The position numbers and the translations under genes are program-made. A DNA stretch of 64,000 nt, taken from positions 62,001 through 126,000 of the forward strand of contig NZ_SMGQ01000015.1 in the NCBI RefSeq assembly GCF_004339095.1. The letters are read 5' to 3'. Shown here piece by piece: positions 7,166 to 16,150 of the stretch. The notes under the pieces were generated by a model. It had not been told where the DNA came from, made no database searches, and saw only the letters and a list, made by a program, of their open reading frames with translations. Position 1 is the stretch's first letter, and each line of letters starts with the position of its first letter. This DNA comes from Natranaerovirga hydrolytica. GTDB lineage: Bacteria; Bacillota; Clostridia; Lachnospirales; DSM-24629.

Positions 7166-10100
7166 ATGGAACAATTAAAATTCACCCATCTCCATGTACA
7201 TACGGAATACAGTCTATTAGATGGGTCCAGTAAGATAAAAGAATTAATTGCAAAGGTAAAAGAGCAAGGAATGGATAGCATTGCCATTACAGATCATGGG
7301 GTAATGTTTGGTGCCATTGATTTTCATAAAGAAGCAACCAAACAAGGGATTAAGCCTATTATTGGTTGTGAAGTTTATGTTGCGCCTAGAACACGATTGG
7401 ATAAAGAGCCAAAAGTAGATGATAAAAACTACCACTTGGTGTTACTAGCAGAAAATCAAACAGGTTACCAAAACCTTATGAAATTGGTTTCTAAAGGATT
7501 TATAGATGGCTTTTATTATCGCCCAAGAATTGATTATGATATATTAGAAGAATACAGTGAAGGGATTATCGGTTTAAGTGCTTGTTTGGGAGGGGAAGTG
7601 TCTAATAAGATGCTTAATTATTCATATGACTTGGCCAAAGAAGCCGCTTTAAGATACAATGAAATCTTAGGTGAAGGCAACTTCTTCTTAGAACTACAAG
7701 ACCATGGTTATAAGGAACAAAAATTAGTGAATCAACAACTCATCAAATTAAGTGAAGAAACCAATATTCCATTAGTTGCAACCAATGATATTCACTACAC
7801 ATATGAAGATGATGCAAAAGCCCATGACATATTATTGTGTATACAAACCAATAAAAAAGTGGATGACGAAGATCGAATGCGTTATAAAGGAGGACAATTT
7901 TTTTGCAAATCTCCTGAAGAAATGTATGCATTATTTCCTTATGCAAAAAATGCATTAGAGAATACATATAAAATCGCACAACGTTGTAAAGTGGATTTTG
8001 AATTTGGCGTTACCAAGTTACCAAGATACGATGTGCCAGAAGGTTACGATGCCAAAAGTTACTTAAGAAAGGTATGTAATGAAGGCTTAGAAGAGCGATA
8101 TGAAAATATAACAGATGAACTAAGAGAACGATTAGATTATGAGTTATCTATTATAGAAGAAATGGGTTATGTGGATTATTTCTTAATTGTATGGGACTTT
8201 ATAAAATTCGCTAGAGACAATGATATTATTGTAGGACCTGGACGAGGATCAGCAGCAGGAAGTTTGGTTTCATACACCTTAAAAATAACAGATATTGACC
8301 CTATTCGGTATCAGTTGATTTTTGAACGCTTTCTAAATCCTGAACGGGTAAGTATGCCAGATATTGATATAGATTTTTGTTATGAAAGAAGGCAAGAAGT
8401 TATTGATTATGTGGTAAAAAAGTATGGCGATGACCGGGTGGTTCAGATTATAACCTTTGGAACAATGGCAGCAAGAGCGGTTATAAGAGATGTAGGTAGA
8501 GCCCTTAATATGCCTTATGCAGCAGTGGATAAAGTGGCAAAAATGATACCAACTGAACTGGGTATTACCATTGAAAAAGCATTAAAAATGAACAAAGAAT
8601 TAGCAGATGTTTATAAAGCGGACGAAGAAGTTCAGTATTTAATTGATATGTCTAAAAGGTTAGAAGGTTTGCCAAGGCATTCTTCTGTCCATGCAGCAGG
8701 GGTCGTGATTAGCGAACAAGACACAATGGAATATGTGCCCTTATCTAGGTCGTCTTCAGATGATGCCATTACAACACAATTCCCAATGACCACATTGGAA
8801 GAATTGGGTCTATTAAAAATGGACTTTTTAGGTTTAAGAACCTTAACCGTTATACAAAATGCCGTGAAACAAATTGCTCACAGCAAGGGGATTCATATTG
8901 ATATAGACCATATAGATGAAAAGGATGAAAAGGTTTACGATTTAATAGGCTCAGGTAGAACAGAAGGTGTATTCCAACTAGAAAGTGCTGGCATGAAAAG
9001 CTTTATGAAAGAACTTAAACCAAGGAATTTGGAAGATATTATAGCTGGAATTTCATTGTATCGACCAGGACCTATGGATTTTATTCCAAAGTATTTAAAA
9101 GGAAAAAATAATAAAGAATCCATTACTTATTCTTGTAAAGAGTTAGAGCCTATTTTAGAACCCACATATGGTTGTATCGTGTATCAAGAACAGGTTATGC
9201 AGATTGTTAGAGACCTTGCAGGCTATACCCTTGGAAGAAGTGATTTATTAAGACGTGCCATGTCTAAGAAAAAATCCGATGTTATGGAAGAAGAGCGCAA
9301 AAACTTTATATATGGTAATGAAAAAGAAGGGGTTAAAGGTTGTATCAATAATGGTGTGAATGAAAATATTGCCAACGCCATATATGATGAAATGATTGAT
9401 TTTGCTAAGTATGCATTTAATAAATCACATGCAGCAGCTTATGCCATTGTAGCATATCAAACCGCTTGGTTAAAATGTTATTATAAAACAGAATTTATGG
9501 CAGCATTAATGACATCTGTTATGGATAATTCTACTAAAGTAGCAGAATATATTGCCGATTGTAAACAATTAAATATTGAGTTATTACCGCCAGATATTAA
9601 TGATGGATATGGCACTTTTTCTGTATCCAACAATGCCATAAGATATGGATTAGCGGCTATAAAAAATGTAGGACGTTCCGTTATTAATAATATCGTAAAA
9701 GAAAGAGAAGAAAATGGTTATTATACCAGTCTAACCAATTTTATTGAACGCTTAACCAACAAAGACCTTAATAAAAGAACCATTGAAAGTTTGATTAAAG
9801 CAGGTGCATTTGATTCTTTAGGTGCTAATAGAAGACAGTACATGGTTTCTTACAAGACCATATTAGATGGTATTGTTCAAGGCAGAAAAAGAACCATAGA
9901 AGGTCAAATCAATTTATTTGATTTAGGTGAAGACAATGGATTGGAAAAAGTAGAAGAAACTTTAGAAAAATGTGATGAATACCCAATGGATGCACTATTA
10001 TCCTTTGAAAAAGAGGTCCTTGGCATTTATATTAGTGGTCATCCATTAGGAGAATATGAAACGGAATGGAAACGTAATATATCGGCAACTAGTATTGATT

Positions 10101-10651
10101 TTATGCAGACAGAAGAGTCTGATACAGATGAATCTAAATTAGTGGATGGTCAAAAGGCTATTATTGGCGGAATTATTAGTAGTAAAACCATAAAAACAAC
10201 ACGAACCAATCAGTTAATGGCATTTATAACAGTAGAAGATTTATTTGGTAGTGTAGAAGTCATTGTTTTTTCAAGGGATTATGAAACATACAAAGAATGG
10301 TTAAATGAAGATGAAAAAATATATGTATCAGGAAGAGTTACTGTTACAGATGAAACAAAATTGATTTGTGAAAAAATTATTCCATTTGATAAAGTGCCAT
10401 CTACACTGTGGTTAAAATTCAAAGATTATGACCACTATATGAATCTAAAGAATAAAGTAGCACCACTTTTGAAAGACTATACAGGAAATGAATGGGTCTA
10501 CATATACTTAGAGAAAGAAAAGTCTGTCAAACCAGTAGGCAATAAACTAAAAGTTGCCATCGGTCATGGTCTCATATTAGCCCTCAATGAATTACTAGGT
10601 AAAGAAAATGTTAAAGTTAAGCGGATAAGTATTGATAAAGTGGTCAAATAA
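7166..10651 (+). CDS. dnaE: DNA polymerase III subunit alpha (DnaE type)
   Basis: This 1161-residue C-family replicative polymerase starts with a PHP domain (FTHLHVHTEYSLLDG, ITDHGVMFG). The palm and catalytic region includes GPGRGSAAGSLVSY and PDIDIDFCYERR, where the aspartates bind metal. The fingers region has GRTEGVFQLESAGM and YRPGPMDFIPKY. A helix-hairpin-helix region and an OB fold (KTTRTNQLMAFITVEDLFG) follow near the C-terminus. The length and domain order match bacterial DnaE rather than PolC, which has an inserted exonuclease. In Firmicutes DnaE works alongside PolC in primer extension on the lagging strand. pfkA follows, a neighbour pair seen in many clostridia. Confidence 0.97.
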   Translation: MEQLKFTHLHVHTEYSLLDGSSKIKELIAKVKEQGMDSIAITDHGVMFGAIDFHKEATKQGIKPIIGCEVYVAPRTRLDKEPKVDDKNYHLVLLAENQTGYQNLMKLVSKGFIDGFYYRPRIDYDILEEYSEGIIGLSACLGGEVSNKMLNYSYDLAKEAALRYNEILGEGNFFLELQDHGYKEQKLVNQQLIKLSEETNIPLVATNDIHYTYEDDAKAHDILLCIQTNKKVDDEDRMRYKGGQFFCKSPEEMYALFPYAKNALENTYKIAQRCKVDFEFGVTKLPRYDVPEGYDAKSYLRKVCNEGLEERYENITDELRERLDYELSIIEEMGYVDYFLIVWDFIKFARDNDIIVGPGRGSAAGSLVSYTLKITDIDPIRYQLIFERFLNPERVSMPDIDIDFCYERRQEVIDYVVKKYGDDRVVQIITFGTMAARAVIRDVGRALNMPYAAVDKVAKMIPTELGITIEKALKMNKELADVYKADEEVQYLIDMSKRLEGLPRHSSVHAAGVVISEQDTMEYVPLSRSSSDDAITTQFPMTTLEELGLLKMDFLGLRTLTVIQNAVKQIAHSKGIHIDIDHIDEKDEKVYDLIGSGRTEGVFQLESAGMKSFMKELKPRNLEDIIAGISLYRPGPMDFIPKYLKGKNNKESITYSCKELEPILEPTYGCIVYQEQVMQIVRDLAGYTLGRSDLLRRAMSKKKSDVMEEERKNFIYGNEKEGVKGCINNGVNENIANAIYDEMIDFAKYAFNKSHAAAYAIVAYQTAWLKCYYKTEFMAALMTSVMDNSTKVAEYIADCKQLNIELLPPDINDGYGTFSVSNNAIRYGLAAIKNVGRSVINNIVKEREENGYYTSLTNFIERLTNKDLNKRTIESLIKAGAFDSLGANRRQYMVSYKTILDGIVQGRKRTIEGQINLFDLGEDNGLEKVEETLEKCDEYPMDALLSFEKEVLGIYISGHPLGEYETEWKRNISATSIDFMQTEESDTDESKLVDGQKAIIGGIISSKTIKTTRTNQLMAFITVEDLFGSVEVIVFSRDYETYKEWLNEDEKIYVSGRVTVTDETKLICEKIIPFDKVPSTLWLKFKDYDHYMNLKNKVAPLLKDYTGNEWVYIYLEKEKSVKPVGNKLKVAIGHGLILALNELLGKENVKVKRISIDKVVK

Positions 10652-10686
10652 AAGTAAACTAAAGAAAACAAAGGAAAAATTAAGAC

Positions 10687-10741
10687 TTTCATTGAAAACT
10701 TGTGCTTGAAGCGGAGCGAAGGCATGTTACAAGTTATATAT
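10687..10741 (+). repeat. Dispersed intergenic element, copy F (3' half)
   Basis: TTTCATTGAAAACTTGTGC here aligns with TTTTCATTGATAACCTGTG of copy D and the matching part of copy E. The outer stem is AACTTG (10697-10702) with CAAGTT (10730-10735). Copies D and E have AACCTG with TAGGTT or CAGGTT, so the base change is compensated. It lies in the dnaE-pfkA gap, just before the pfkA ribosome binding site. Confidence 0.55.
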
Positions 10742-10755
10742 AAGGCGGTGAAAAA

Positions 10756-11739
10756 ATGGCAAAAGATGTGAATACAATAGGTGTATTAACAAGTGGTGGA
10801 GATGCACCTGGTATGAATGCAGCAATACGAGCCGTTGTCAGAATGGGACTTGCAAGAGGAAAAAGAGTGATGGGAATTCGAAAAGGATTTGAAGGTTTAT
10901 TAAATGAAGATATTATTGACATGAATGCCCGTAGTGTTTCAGATATTATTCAAAGAGGTGGCACCATTCTTTATACAGCGCGCTGTGAGGAATTCTTTAC
11001 GTTAGAAGGACAAACAAAAGGGGCTAACATTTGTAGAAAATATGGCATAGATGGTTTGGTCGTTATTGGTGGAGATGGTTCTTTTAAAGGTGCAAAAGCG
11101 TTAAGTGGTTTAGGCATTAATACCATTGGGGTACCTGGTACCATTGATTTAGATATAAATTGTACCGATTATACCATTGGATTTGACACAGCAGTCAATA
11201 CGGCTATGGAAGCCATTGATAAAATAAGAGACACTTCAACGTCTCACGAAAGATGTAGTGTGGTTGAAGTCATGGGAAGACATTCAGGATACATTGCATT
11301 GTGGTGTGGGATAACCAACGGTTCAGAAGACGTTTTAATACCTGAGGTTGGCAATATTACAACAGAAGAATTAATTAATAATATTGTTTCAAATCGGAAA
11401 AAAGGTAAGAAACATCACTTGATTATTGTAGCAGAAGGTGTTGGTGGAACAGAAAAATTAGCAAGAGAATTAGAAGAAAAAACAGGTATAGAAACCAGGG
11501 CGACTATTCTAGGACATTTACAAAGAGGTGGCAGTCCAACAGCAGTGGATCGTATGCATGGTTCAATGATGGGTGCGTATGCAGTGGATTTACTATGTGA
11601 AGGTAAAAGTAATGTAGTAGTATCCTATAAAAATGGAGATTATACGTATTATAGCATTGAAGAAAGCAATAAGATGAAAAAAGTCATTAATAAAAGACAA
11701 ATTGAAGTTAGTCAGATACTCGATAAATATACTTTATAA
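10756..11739 (+). CDS. pfkA: ATP-dependent 6-phosphofructokinase
   Basis: This 327-residue enzyme phosphorylates fructose 6-phosphate in glycolysis. The ATP site starts GVLTSGGDAPGMNAAIR. VIGGDGSF and GVPGTID (Gly at both discriminating positions) indicate ATP rather than pyrophosphate as donor. The catalytic base is D131 in GTIDLDINCTD; the usual Asn between the two Asp residues is Leu here, a variant I believe occurs in some clostridia. VMGRHSGYIAL and the GHLQRGGSPTAVDR segment complete the substrate and effector sites. The ribosome binding site is AAGGCGGTG. It follows dnaE after about 100 bases that hold repeat copy F. Confidence 0.96.
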   Translation: MAKDVNTIGVLTSGGDAPGMNAAIRAVVRMGLARGKRVMGIRKGFEGLLNEDIIDMNARSVSDIIQRGGTILYTARCEEFFTLEGQTKGANICRKYGIDGLVVIGGDGSFKGAKALSGLGINTIGVPGTIDLDINCTDYTIGFDTAVNTAMEAIDKIRDTSTSHERCSVVEVMGRHSGYIALWCGITNGSEDVLIPEVGNITTEELINNIVSNRKKGKKHHLIIVAEGVGGTEKLARELEEKTGIETRATILGHLQRGGSPTAVDRMHGSMMGAYAVDLLCEGKSNVVVSYKNGDYTYYSIEESNKMKKVINKRQIEVSQILDKYTL

Positions 11740-11741
11740 AA

Positions 11742-11761
11742 ACCACTATACAAACAGTGGT
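11742..11761 (+). terminator. Weak hairpin after pfkA
   Basis: ACCACT pairs with AGTGGT over an 8-base loop, with only a short T-run after it. It is a modest terminator candidate. Confidence 0.35.
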
Positions 11762-11789
11762 AAAGTTTGGTATTATATAATATATACTT

Positions 11790-11817
11790 TTTACAAAAAA
11801 GTATTATTCATTATATT
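11790..11817 (+). promoter_or_regulatory. Promoter candidate for rubredoxin
   Basis: TTTACA and TATATT are separated by 16 bases, about 25 bases before the rubredoxin start. The -35 box overlaps a small A/T hairpin. Confidence 0.45.
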
Positions 11818-11841
11818 TAAAAGTTGAAAGGAGAATTGACT

Positions 11842-12000
11842 ATGGCAAAATGGGTATGTGTTGTTTGTGGTTATGAATATGATCCAGAGGTAGGCGATCC
11901 AGATAGTGGCGTTGCTCCAGGAACAGCTTTTGAAGATATCCCTGATGACTGGGTATGTCCAGTATGTGGTGTTGGAAAAGATCAATTTGAAAAAGCATAA
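11842..12000 (+). CDS. Rubredoxin
   Basis: A 52-residue iron electron carrier: [15 protein letters not shown] has the first Cys-x2-Cys pair and [15 protein letters not shown] the second, so all four iron ligands are present. Rubredoxins pass electrons in anaerobes, for example to oxygen- or peroxide-reducing enzymes. The start follows GAAAGGAG. The gene has its own promoter candidate and ends at a strong terminator, so it is a single-gene unit between pfkA and a convergent ABC operon. Confidence 0.96.
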   Translation: MAKWVCVVCGYEYDPEVGDPDSGVAPGTAFEDIPDDWVCPVCGVGKDQFEKA

Positions 12001-12003
12001 ATA

Positions 12004-12031
12004 AAAAAACTGCCCATAGAGGCAGTTTTTT
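12004..12031. terminator. Bidirectional terminator between rubredoxin and ABC permease
   Basis: An 11-bp stem, AAAAAACTGCC with GGCAGTTTTTT, and a 6-base loop. It serves the convergent genes on both sides. Confidence 0.9.
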
Positions 12032-12035
12032 GATG

Positions 12036-12776
12036 CTATAAATTAACATATTTATTTAATAATTTAGCAGATAATATATATAGAATAAATGATGTAATAA
12101 GTAATATAACAGTACTAATCATTGAGATACTTGAAAAAGATAAAGCCGTTACTTCAGTTAACAGGTCTCTAGCGAAGTTTATTATGTAGCTAATGAAGTA
12201 GCTAATAACAAAAAATAATATAAAAGAGATTAATCCTTTTAACTTGCTTTGTGACAACAAAGTGGTACTAAGGGTTATGGATAAATAAGCGGTAATAATT
12301 ACATTAAACCATTGCATTAAAGCTAAAAAGATAAAAGTAAGAATATCTTTAAGTATAAAAGCGCCTTCTGCAAAAGAAATAACAAAATCACCAAATTCAA
12401 AAACCTCTGTAAATACATTAGCAAAAATACCATAATTAATATACCCTATAGAAACAAAGATAACAAATCCAATGATTAACTCAATAAAAGAGATTAATAC
12501 TTTTGAGCCTAAAATTTGATACGTATTTCTTGGGGTTAAAAAAAGCATATAACCACTTTTGTTATTTAATTCTTTTGAGTAAGATAAAATGCTATCTATA
12601 AATATAAAAATAGCACCTGCATAACCTATGGTAGTGAAAATGGCTAGTGAAGCAACCCAATTATCTTTAACAAGTAATTGATACAGTATTATACCTTGAG
12701 CCAAAGCAAGGATACAGATAACGATTAAAAATAATTTCCATTTCTTATAAAATTCATATTTTAATAACTGTAACAT
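12036..12776 (-). CDS. ABC transporter permease, ABC-2 type
   Basis: This 246-residue protein has about six hydrophobic segments and no soluble domain of note, as expected for the membrane half of an ABC-2 type exporter. It overlaps the upstream ATPase gene by one base, so the two form a transporter. Together with the GntR regulator the set resembles the YtrA-YtrB locus of Bacillus, which responds to cell-wall-active compounds; the substrate here is not known. I assign it by membrane pattern and operon rather than by a sequence motif. Confidence 0.75.
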   Translation of the reverse strand: MLQLLKYEFYKKWKLFLIVICILALAQGIILYQLLVKDNWVASLAIFTTIGYAGAIFIFIDSILSYSKELNNKSGYMLFLTPRNTYQILGSKVLISFIELIIGFVIFVSIGYINYGIFANVFTEVFEFGDFVISFAEGAFILKDILTFIFLALMQWFNVIITAYLSITLSTTLLSQSKLKGLISFILFFVISYFISYIINFARDLLTEVTALSFSSISMISTVILLITSFILYILSAKLLNKYVNL

Positions 12777-13462
12777 TATGCAAATACCTCCTTATACAAA
12801 TCAACAATAGATTTATTATGTTCTTCTCTAACAGCCTCAGCATTACCCTGTACAACAACTTCCCCATCTTTAAGAAAGATCACTTCATCTAAGATGGATT
12901 CAATTTCGTTAACCAAATGGCTAGAGACTAAAAGGGTATTATCATCGTTTGCTTTTTTAACAATGGTTTGAATTATTTTTTCTCTTGTAACAAGGTCAAT
13001 ACCATTTAATGGTTCATCTAACATAATCAGTTTTGCATTTCTTGATAAAGTAGCAGCAATCTTTAACTTTGCACCCATACCAGTAGACAAACTGCTCACC
13101 TTACTATTCATATCCAAATTCATAAATTGAATCAGTTCTTGGTAAGCGTCTAAATCAAAGTCATCATAAAAATCAGCAAAATAATCTCCCACTGTTTTAA
13201 TGGTCATAAAACTGTAAAAAAACATTTCTGTGGGCATATAAGCAATTTTGGATTTTGAGTAAGTGCCAATCGGTTGGTCTTCAAAAGTCATCGTGCCAGA
13301 CGTTTGATGCATGAGTCCAGAAGCGATTTTCATGAATGTAGATTTACCACTACCATTGGGGCCTAAAATACCATAGATTTTTCCTGGTGCAATGTCAATA
13401 TCTACGTTTTTTAAAGCCTTTTTCTTGAAAAAACCTTTAGAGAGTTGAGTTGATTTTAACAT
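12776..13462 (-). CDS. ABC transporter ATP-binding protein (YtrB-like)
   Basis: This 228-residue ATPase has Walker A (GILGPNGSGKSTFMK), a Q-loop region, a signature SSLSTGMGAKLKIAATLS in place of LSGGQ, Walker B (LIMLDEPLNGID) and the switch histidine in LLVSSHLVNEIE. The degenerate signature is usual in the YtrB and bacteriocin-exporter group. It overlaps the GntR gene by seven bases and the permease gene by one, so the three are translationally coupled. The GntR regulator probably controls it by binding upstream. Confidence 0.9.
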   Translation of the reverse strand: MLKSTQLSKGFFKKKALKNVDIDIAPGKIYGILGPNGSGKSTFMKIASGLMHQTSGTMTFEDQPIGTYSKSKIAYMPTEMFFYSFMTIKTVGDYFADFYDDFDLDAYQELIQFMNLDMNSKVSSLSTGMGAKLKIAATLSRNAKLIMLDEPLNGIDLVTREKIIQTIVKKANDDNTLLVSSHLVNEIESILDEVIFLKDGEVVVQGNAEAVREEHNKSIVDLYKEVFA

Positions 13463-13827
13463 AATTCATCATCACCTTTTTCATAATTTTTAATAATGGT
13501 TATTAATTCTTTAGGTGTATAACCTAATTGGGTCATTCCATTAATGAAGTTGTCAATAAGAGAATGAGCCATTTCTTCTCTAACTTTTAATATTTGTTCC
13601 CGTTGTTCCGTTACAAAAGTACCTAATCCTCTTTTGGTAAAGCATAAATTTTCAAGTTCTAACGCTTTGTAGACCCTACTTGCCGTATTAGGATTAATAT
13701 TGTATTGCAAAGAAAGTTCTCTAGTTGAAGGTAATTTATCTCCTGCATGTATCGTGCCAATTATCATATTCTTTTTAATATCCTGAATAACTTGAAGATA
13801 AATGGGAGAATGATTGTCAAATTCCAT
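13456..13827 (-). CDS. GntR-family regulator, YtrA subfamily
   Basis: This 123-residue protein is a winged-helix GntR domain (SPIYLQVIQDIKKNMIIG, KLPSTRELSLQYNINPNTASRVYKALE) followed by a short C-terminal dimerisation tail. There is no large effector domain, which is typical of the YtrA subfamily linked to ABC transporters. It is first in an operon with the ATPase and permease. A 30-base inverted repeat lies across its promoter (13854-13883), so it most likely represses its own operon and is released by an envelope signal. Confidence 0.9.
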   Translation of the reverse strand: MEFDNHSPIYLQVIQDIKKNMIIGTIHAGDKLPSTRELSLQYNINPNTASRVYKALELENLCFTKRGLGTFVTEQREQILKVREEMAHSLIDNFINGMTQLGYTPKELITIIKNYEKGDDELC

Positions 13828-13853
13828 AATGAACCTCCTTGTAAAAAATAAGC

Positions 13854-13883
13854 ATTAGTGCACTAGTGAGATAGTACACTAAT
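13854..13883. promoter_or_regulatory. GntR/YtrA-type operator
   Basis: ATTAGTGCACTA and TAGTACACTAAT form 12-base arms with one mismatch around a 6-base spacer. The site covers the -10 box and start region of the GntR operon promoter, an arrangement suited to repression. Confidence 0.75.
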
Positions 13884-13899
13884 AAAAAAGAGAAGTCAA
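13871..13899 (-). promoter_or_regulatory. Promoter of the GntR-ABC operon
   Basis: On the minus strand TTGACT (13894-13899) and TACTAT (13871-13876) are separated by 17 bases, and the operator overlaps the -10 box. Confidence 0.75.
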
Positions 13900-13940
13900 G
13901 ACCTATTTTAAGAATTCTTAAATTTAATACCATTAATGGT

Positions 13941-13968
13941 TTGTCTTATAATTATGATATGGTATAAT
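13941..13968 (+). promoter_or_regulatory. Promoter of ktrB-ktrA
   Basis: TTGTCT and TATAAT with a 16-base spacer, about 100 bases before ktrB. The leader between them shows no riboswitch that I recognise. Confidence 0.65.
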
Positions 13969-14069
13969 ATATCCGTTGTAAAAATATGTTATTTGAAGCA
14001 TTATAGCAGATCATAACATCTGTAAAAGTTTTATTTCTTATAGGGTAGTCATAAAAGGTAGGTGTAGTA

Positions 14070-15458
14070 TTGTTGAAGGTGAAAGGTAGAAAATTCAAAA
14101 TAGATTTATCTCCGGCACAAATATTGGTATTAGGATTTTTAAGTGTTATTTTAATTGGATCCATCTTATTAAGCTTGCCCATTGCAAGCAATAATGGTGA
14201 AAGTGTTGGATTTGTAAACGCTTTATTTACTGCAACGTCAGCAGTTTGTGTGACGGGTTTAGTCGTTGTTAATACACTGGCTCATTGGACATTATTTGGA
14301 CAAATTGTTATATTAATTCTTATCCAAATCGGTGGACTGGGTTTTATGACAATGGCAACGGCGATATTTATCTTAATAGGTAGAAAGATTACGTTAAAAG
14401 AGCGTTTAATTATACAAGAGGCATTAAATGAATACACTCTATCAGGGATGGTCAGATTAATTATTAGAATTTTAATTGGAACCTTAATTATAGAAGGCGT
14501 TGGAGCGCTGTTATTGGCCATTCGATTTGTTCCAGAATATGGTTTAGCTAGAGGGTTGTTTGTATCCATTTTTCATTCTGTATCGGCATTTTGTAATGCA
14601 GGATTTGATATTATTGGCGGAAGCAGCTTAACACCATACAGTGGTGATTTGCTGGTTAACTTTATTATTATTACCTTAATCATTTTAGGTGGACTAGGAT
14701 TTACAGTATGGTGGGATATTATAAGAGCAGGTAAGTTAAAAATCGAAAATAATCTATCAATGAAAAGATTTTTTCAAAAGTTGACCCTTCATACAAAATT
14801 GGTATTATCCATTAGTGCTACTTTAATTACATTAGGATTTGTTTTCTTTTTTATAGTGGAATTTAATAATCCCAATACACTAGGTGCAATGTCTTTAAAA
14901 GACAAACTCATTAATGCATTGTTTCAAGCAGTTACCCCTAGAACAGCAGGTTTTAACACCTTTGATTTAACAGAACTTACAGATGCTTCAAAGTTAATGA
15001 CTATTATTCAGATGTTTATTGGTGGTTCTCCTGCAGGTACAGCAGGGGGGATTAAAACAGTAACTATGGGTGTTTTAGCGGTTTCTGTTATCTCTGTTAT
15101 CAGAGGGCATGAGCGAACTGAAATTTTTAACCGAACCATTCCAAGAGATGTTATCAGGAGAGCATTAGCGGTATTATTTATTAGTGTAAGTTTAGTGATT
15201 GGTGTAACAATGATTTTATCCTTAACAGAAACGGGAGACTTTATGGATATATTCTTTGAATCTATTTCAGCCTTTGCAACAGTTGGTTTAAGTCTTGACG
15301 TTACATCTTCCTTATCCTTTTTAGGCAAAATTATTATTGCCATTACAATGTTTATTGGAAGATTAGGACCGGTTACTATGGCATTGGCATTTTCATTAAG
15401 AGGCAGTAAGAGAAAAGGACAAATTAAAAAACCAGAAGAAAAAGTTATGGTAGGATAG
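14070..15458 (+). CDS. ktrB: Potassium uptake channel subunit, TrkH/KtrB family
   Basis: This 462-residue membrane protein is the ion-conducting subunit of a Ktr potassium uptake system. It has four membrane-pore-membrane repeats; selectivity-filter-like glycines are visible in ATSAVCVTGL, HSVSAFCNAGFD, AVTPRTAGFN and SISAFATVGLS. The length fits KtrB rather than the longer TrkH. The start is probably TTG after AGGTAGGTG, with a second TTG one codon later. It is followed 21 bases later by its regulatory partner ktrA, so the two form one operon. The Gly-rich loop IGGSPAGTAGGIKT is the usual gating region. Confidence 0.93.
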   Translation: MLKVKGRKFKIDLSPAQILVLGFLSVILIGSILLSLPIASNNGESVGFVNALFTATSAVCVTGLVVVNTLAHWTLFGQIVILILIQIGGLGFMTMATAIFILIGRKITLKERLIIQEALNEYTLSGMVRLIIRILIGTLIIEGVGALLLAIRFVPEYGLARGLFVSIFHSVSAFCNAGFDIIGGSSLTPYSGDLLVNFIIITLIILGGLGFTVWWDIIRAGKLKIENNLSMKRFFQKLTLHTKLVLSISATLITLGFVFFFIVEFNNPNTLGAMSLKDKLINALFQAVTPRTAGFNTFDLTELTDASKLMTIIQMFIGGSPAGTAGGIKTVTMGVLAVSVISVIRGHERTEIFNRTIPRDVIRRALAVLFISVSLVIGVTMILSLTETGDFMDIFFESISAFATVGLSLDVTSSLSFLGKIIIAITMFIGRLGPVTMALAFSLRGSKRKGQIKKPEEKVMVG

Positions 15459-15479
15459 TAGAAATAGGAGGTTTTTATA

Positions 15480-16139
15480 ATGGGAAAAACAAGAGATTTT
15501 GTGGTTTTTGGTATGGGTAAATTTGGAAGAAGTATTGCAGAGTCCTTAACCAATAATGGGTGTGAGGTTTTGGTTATTGATAAAAGTGATGATATTATAC
15601 AAGATGTTTCAGATATTGTTACGCACGCTGTTCAAGCAGATGTAACAGATATTGATGCCCTTAATGCTTTGGGTATAAGAAATTTTGATGTAGCCATTAT
15701 AGCCATTTCACAAGATATGCAATCCAGTATTATGGCAACCATTCTAACAAAAGAATTAGGCGTACCCCATGTTATTGCAAAAGCATCTAATGATATTCAT
15801 AAAAAGGTGCTAGAAAAAGTAGGAGCCGATCGAGTTGTCTTTCCAGAAAGAGAAATGGGTGTACGTATAGCCAATAGTTTGGTTTCAGAAAATTTCTTGG
15901 ACTTTATTGAATTGTCGCCAGACTATAGTTTGGTTGAGATATCTGTAATGGATGAATGGGTAGACAAAACCTTAAAAGACATTAATATGCGTGCCAATTA
16001 TGGCATTAATGTTATGGCAATACGAAAAGGTGACGATATTAATATAACACCAGGACCAGATGTTGAATTACATAAAGAAGATGTGCTGGTGGTTATAGGA
16101 TCTAATAGTGATTTAATGAAAATTAATGATACAAATTAA
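15480..16139 (+). CDS. ktrA: Potassium uptake regulatory subunit, TrkA/KtrA family
   Basis: This 219-residue cytoplasmic protein gates KtrB. The RCK_N domain begins FVVFGMGKFGRSIAESL, the nucleotide-binding Rossmann motif, with the acidic residue at the end of the second strand in VLVIDKSDD. The C-terminal RCK_C domain (SLVEISVMDEWVDKTLKDI) binds cyclic di-AMP in characterised KtrA proteins. A diadenylate cyclase gene (cdaA) is about 18 kb away, so that control is likely here as well, by family inference. The start has an AGGAGG site and follows ktrB closely. Confidence 0.93.
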   Translation: MGKTRDFVVFGMGKFGRSIAESLTNNGCEVLVIDKSDDIIQDVSDIVTHAVQADVTDIDALNALGIRNFDVAIIAISQDMQSSIMATILTKELGVPHVIAKASNDIHKKVLEKVGADRVVFPEREMGVRIANSLVSENFLDFIELSPDYSLVEISVMDEWVDKTLKDINMRANYGINVMAIRKGDDINITPGPDVELHKEDVLVVIGSNSDLMKINDTN

Positions 16140-16150
16140 AAGGTGTTCTT

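Noticed and set aside
14282-14569. Minus-strand open frames overlapping ktrB, and similar frames opposite other genes
   Set aside because: They are mirror frames of strongly supported genes, lack ribosome binding sites and show no domain.
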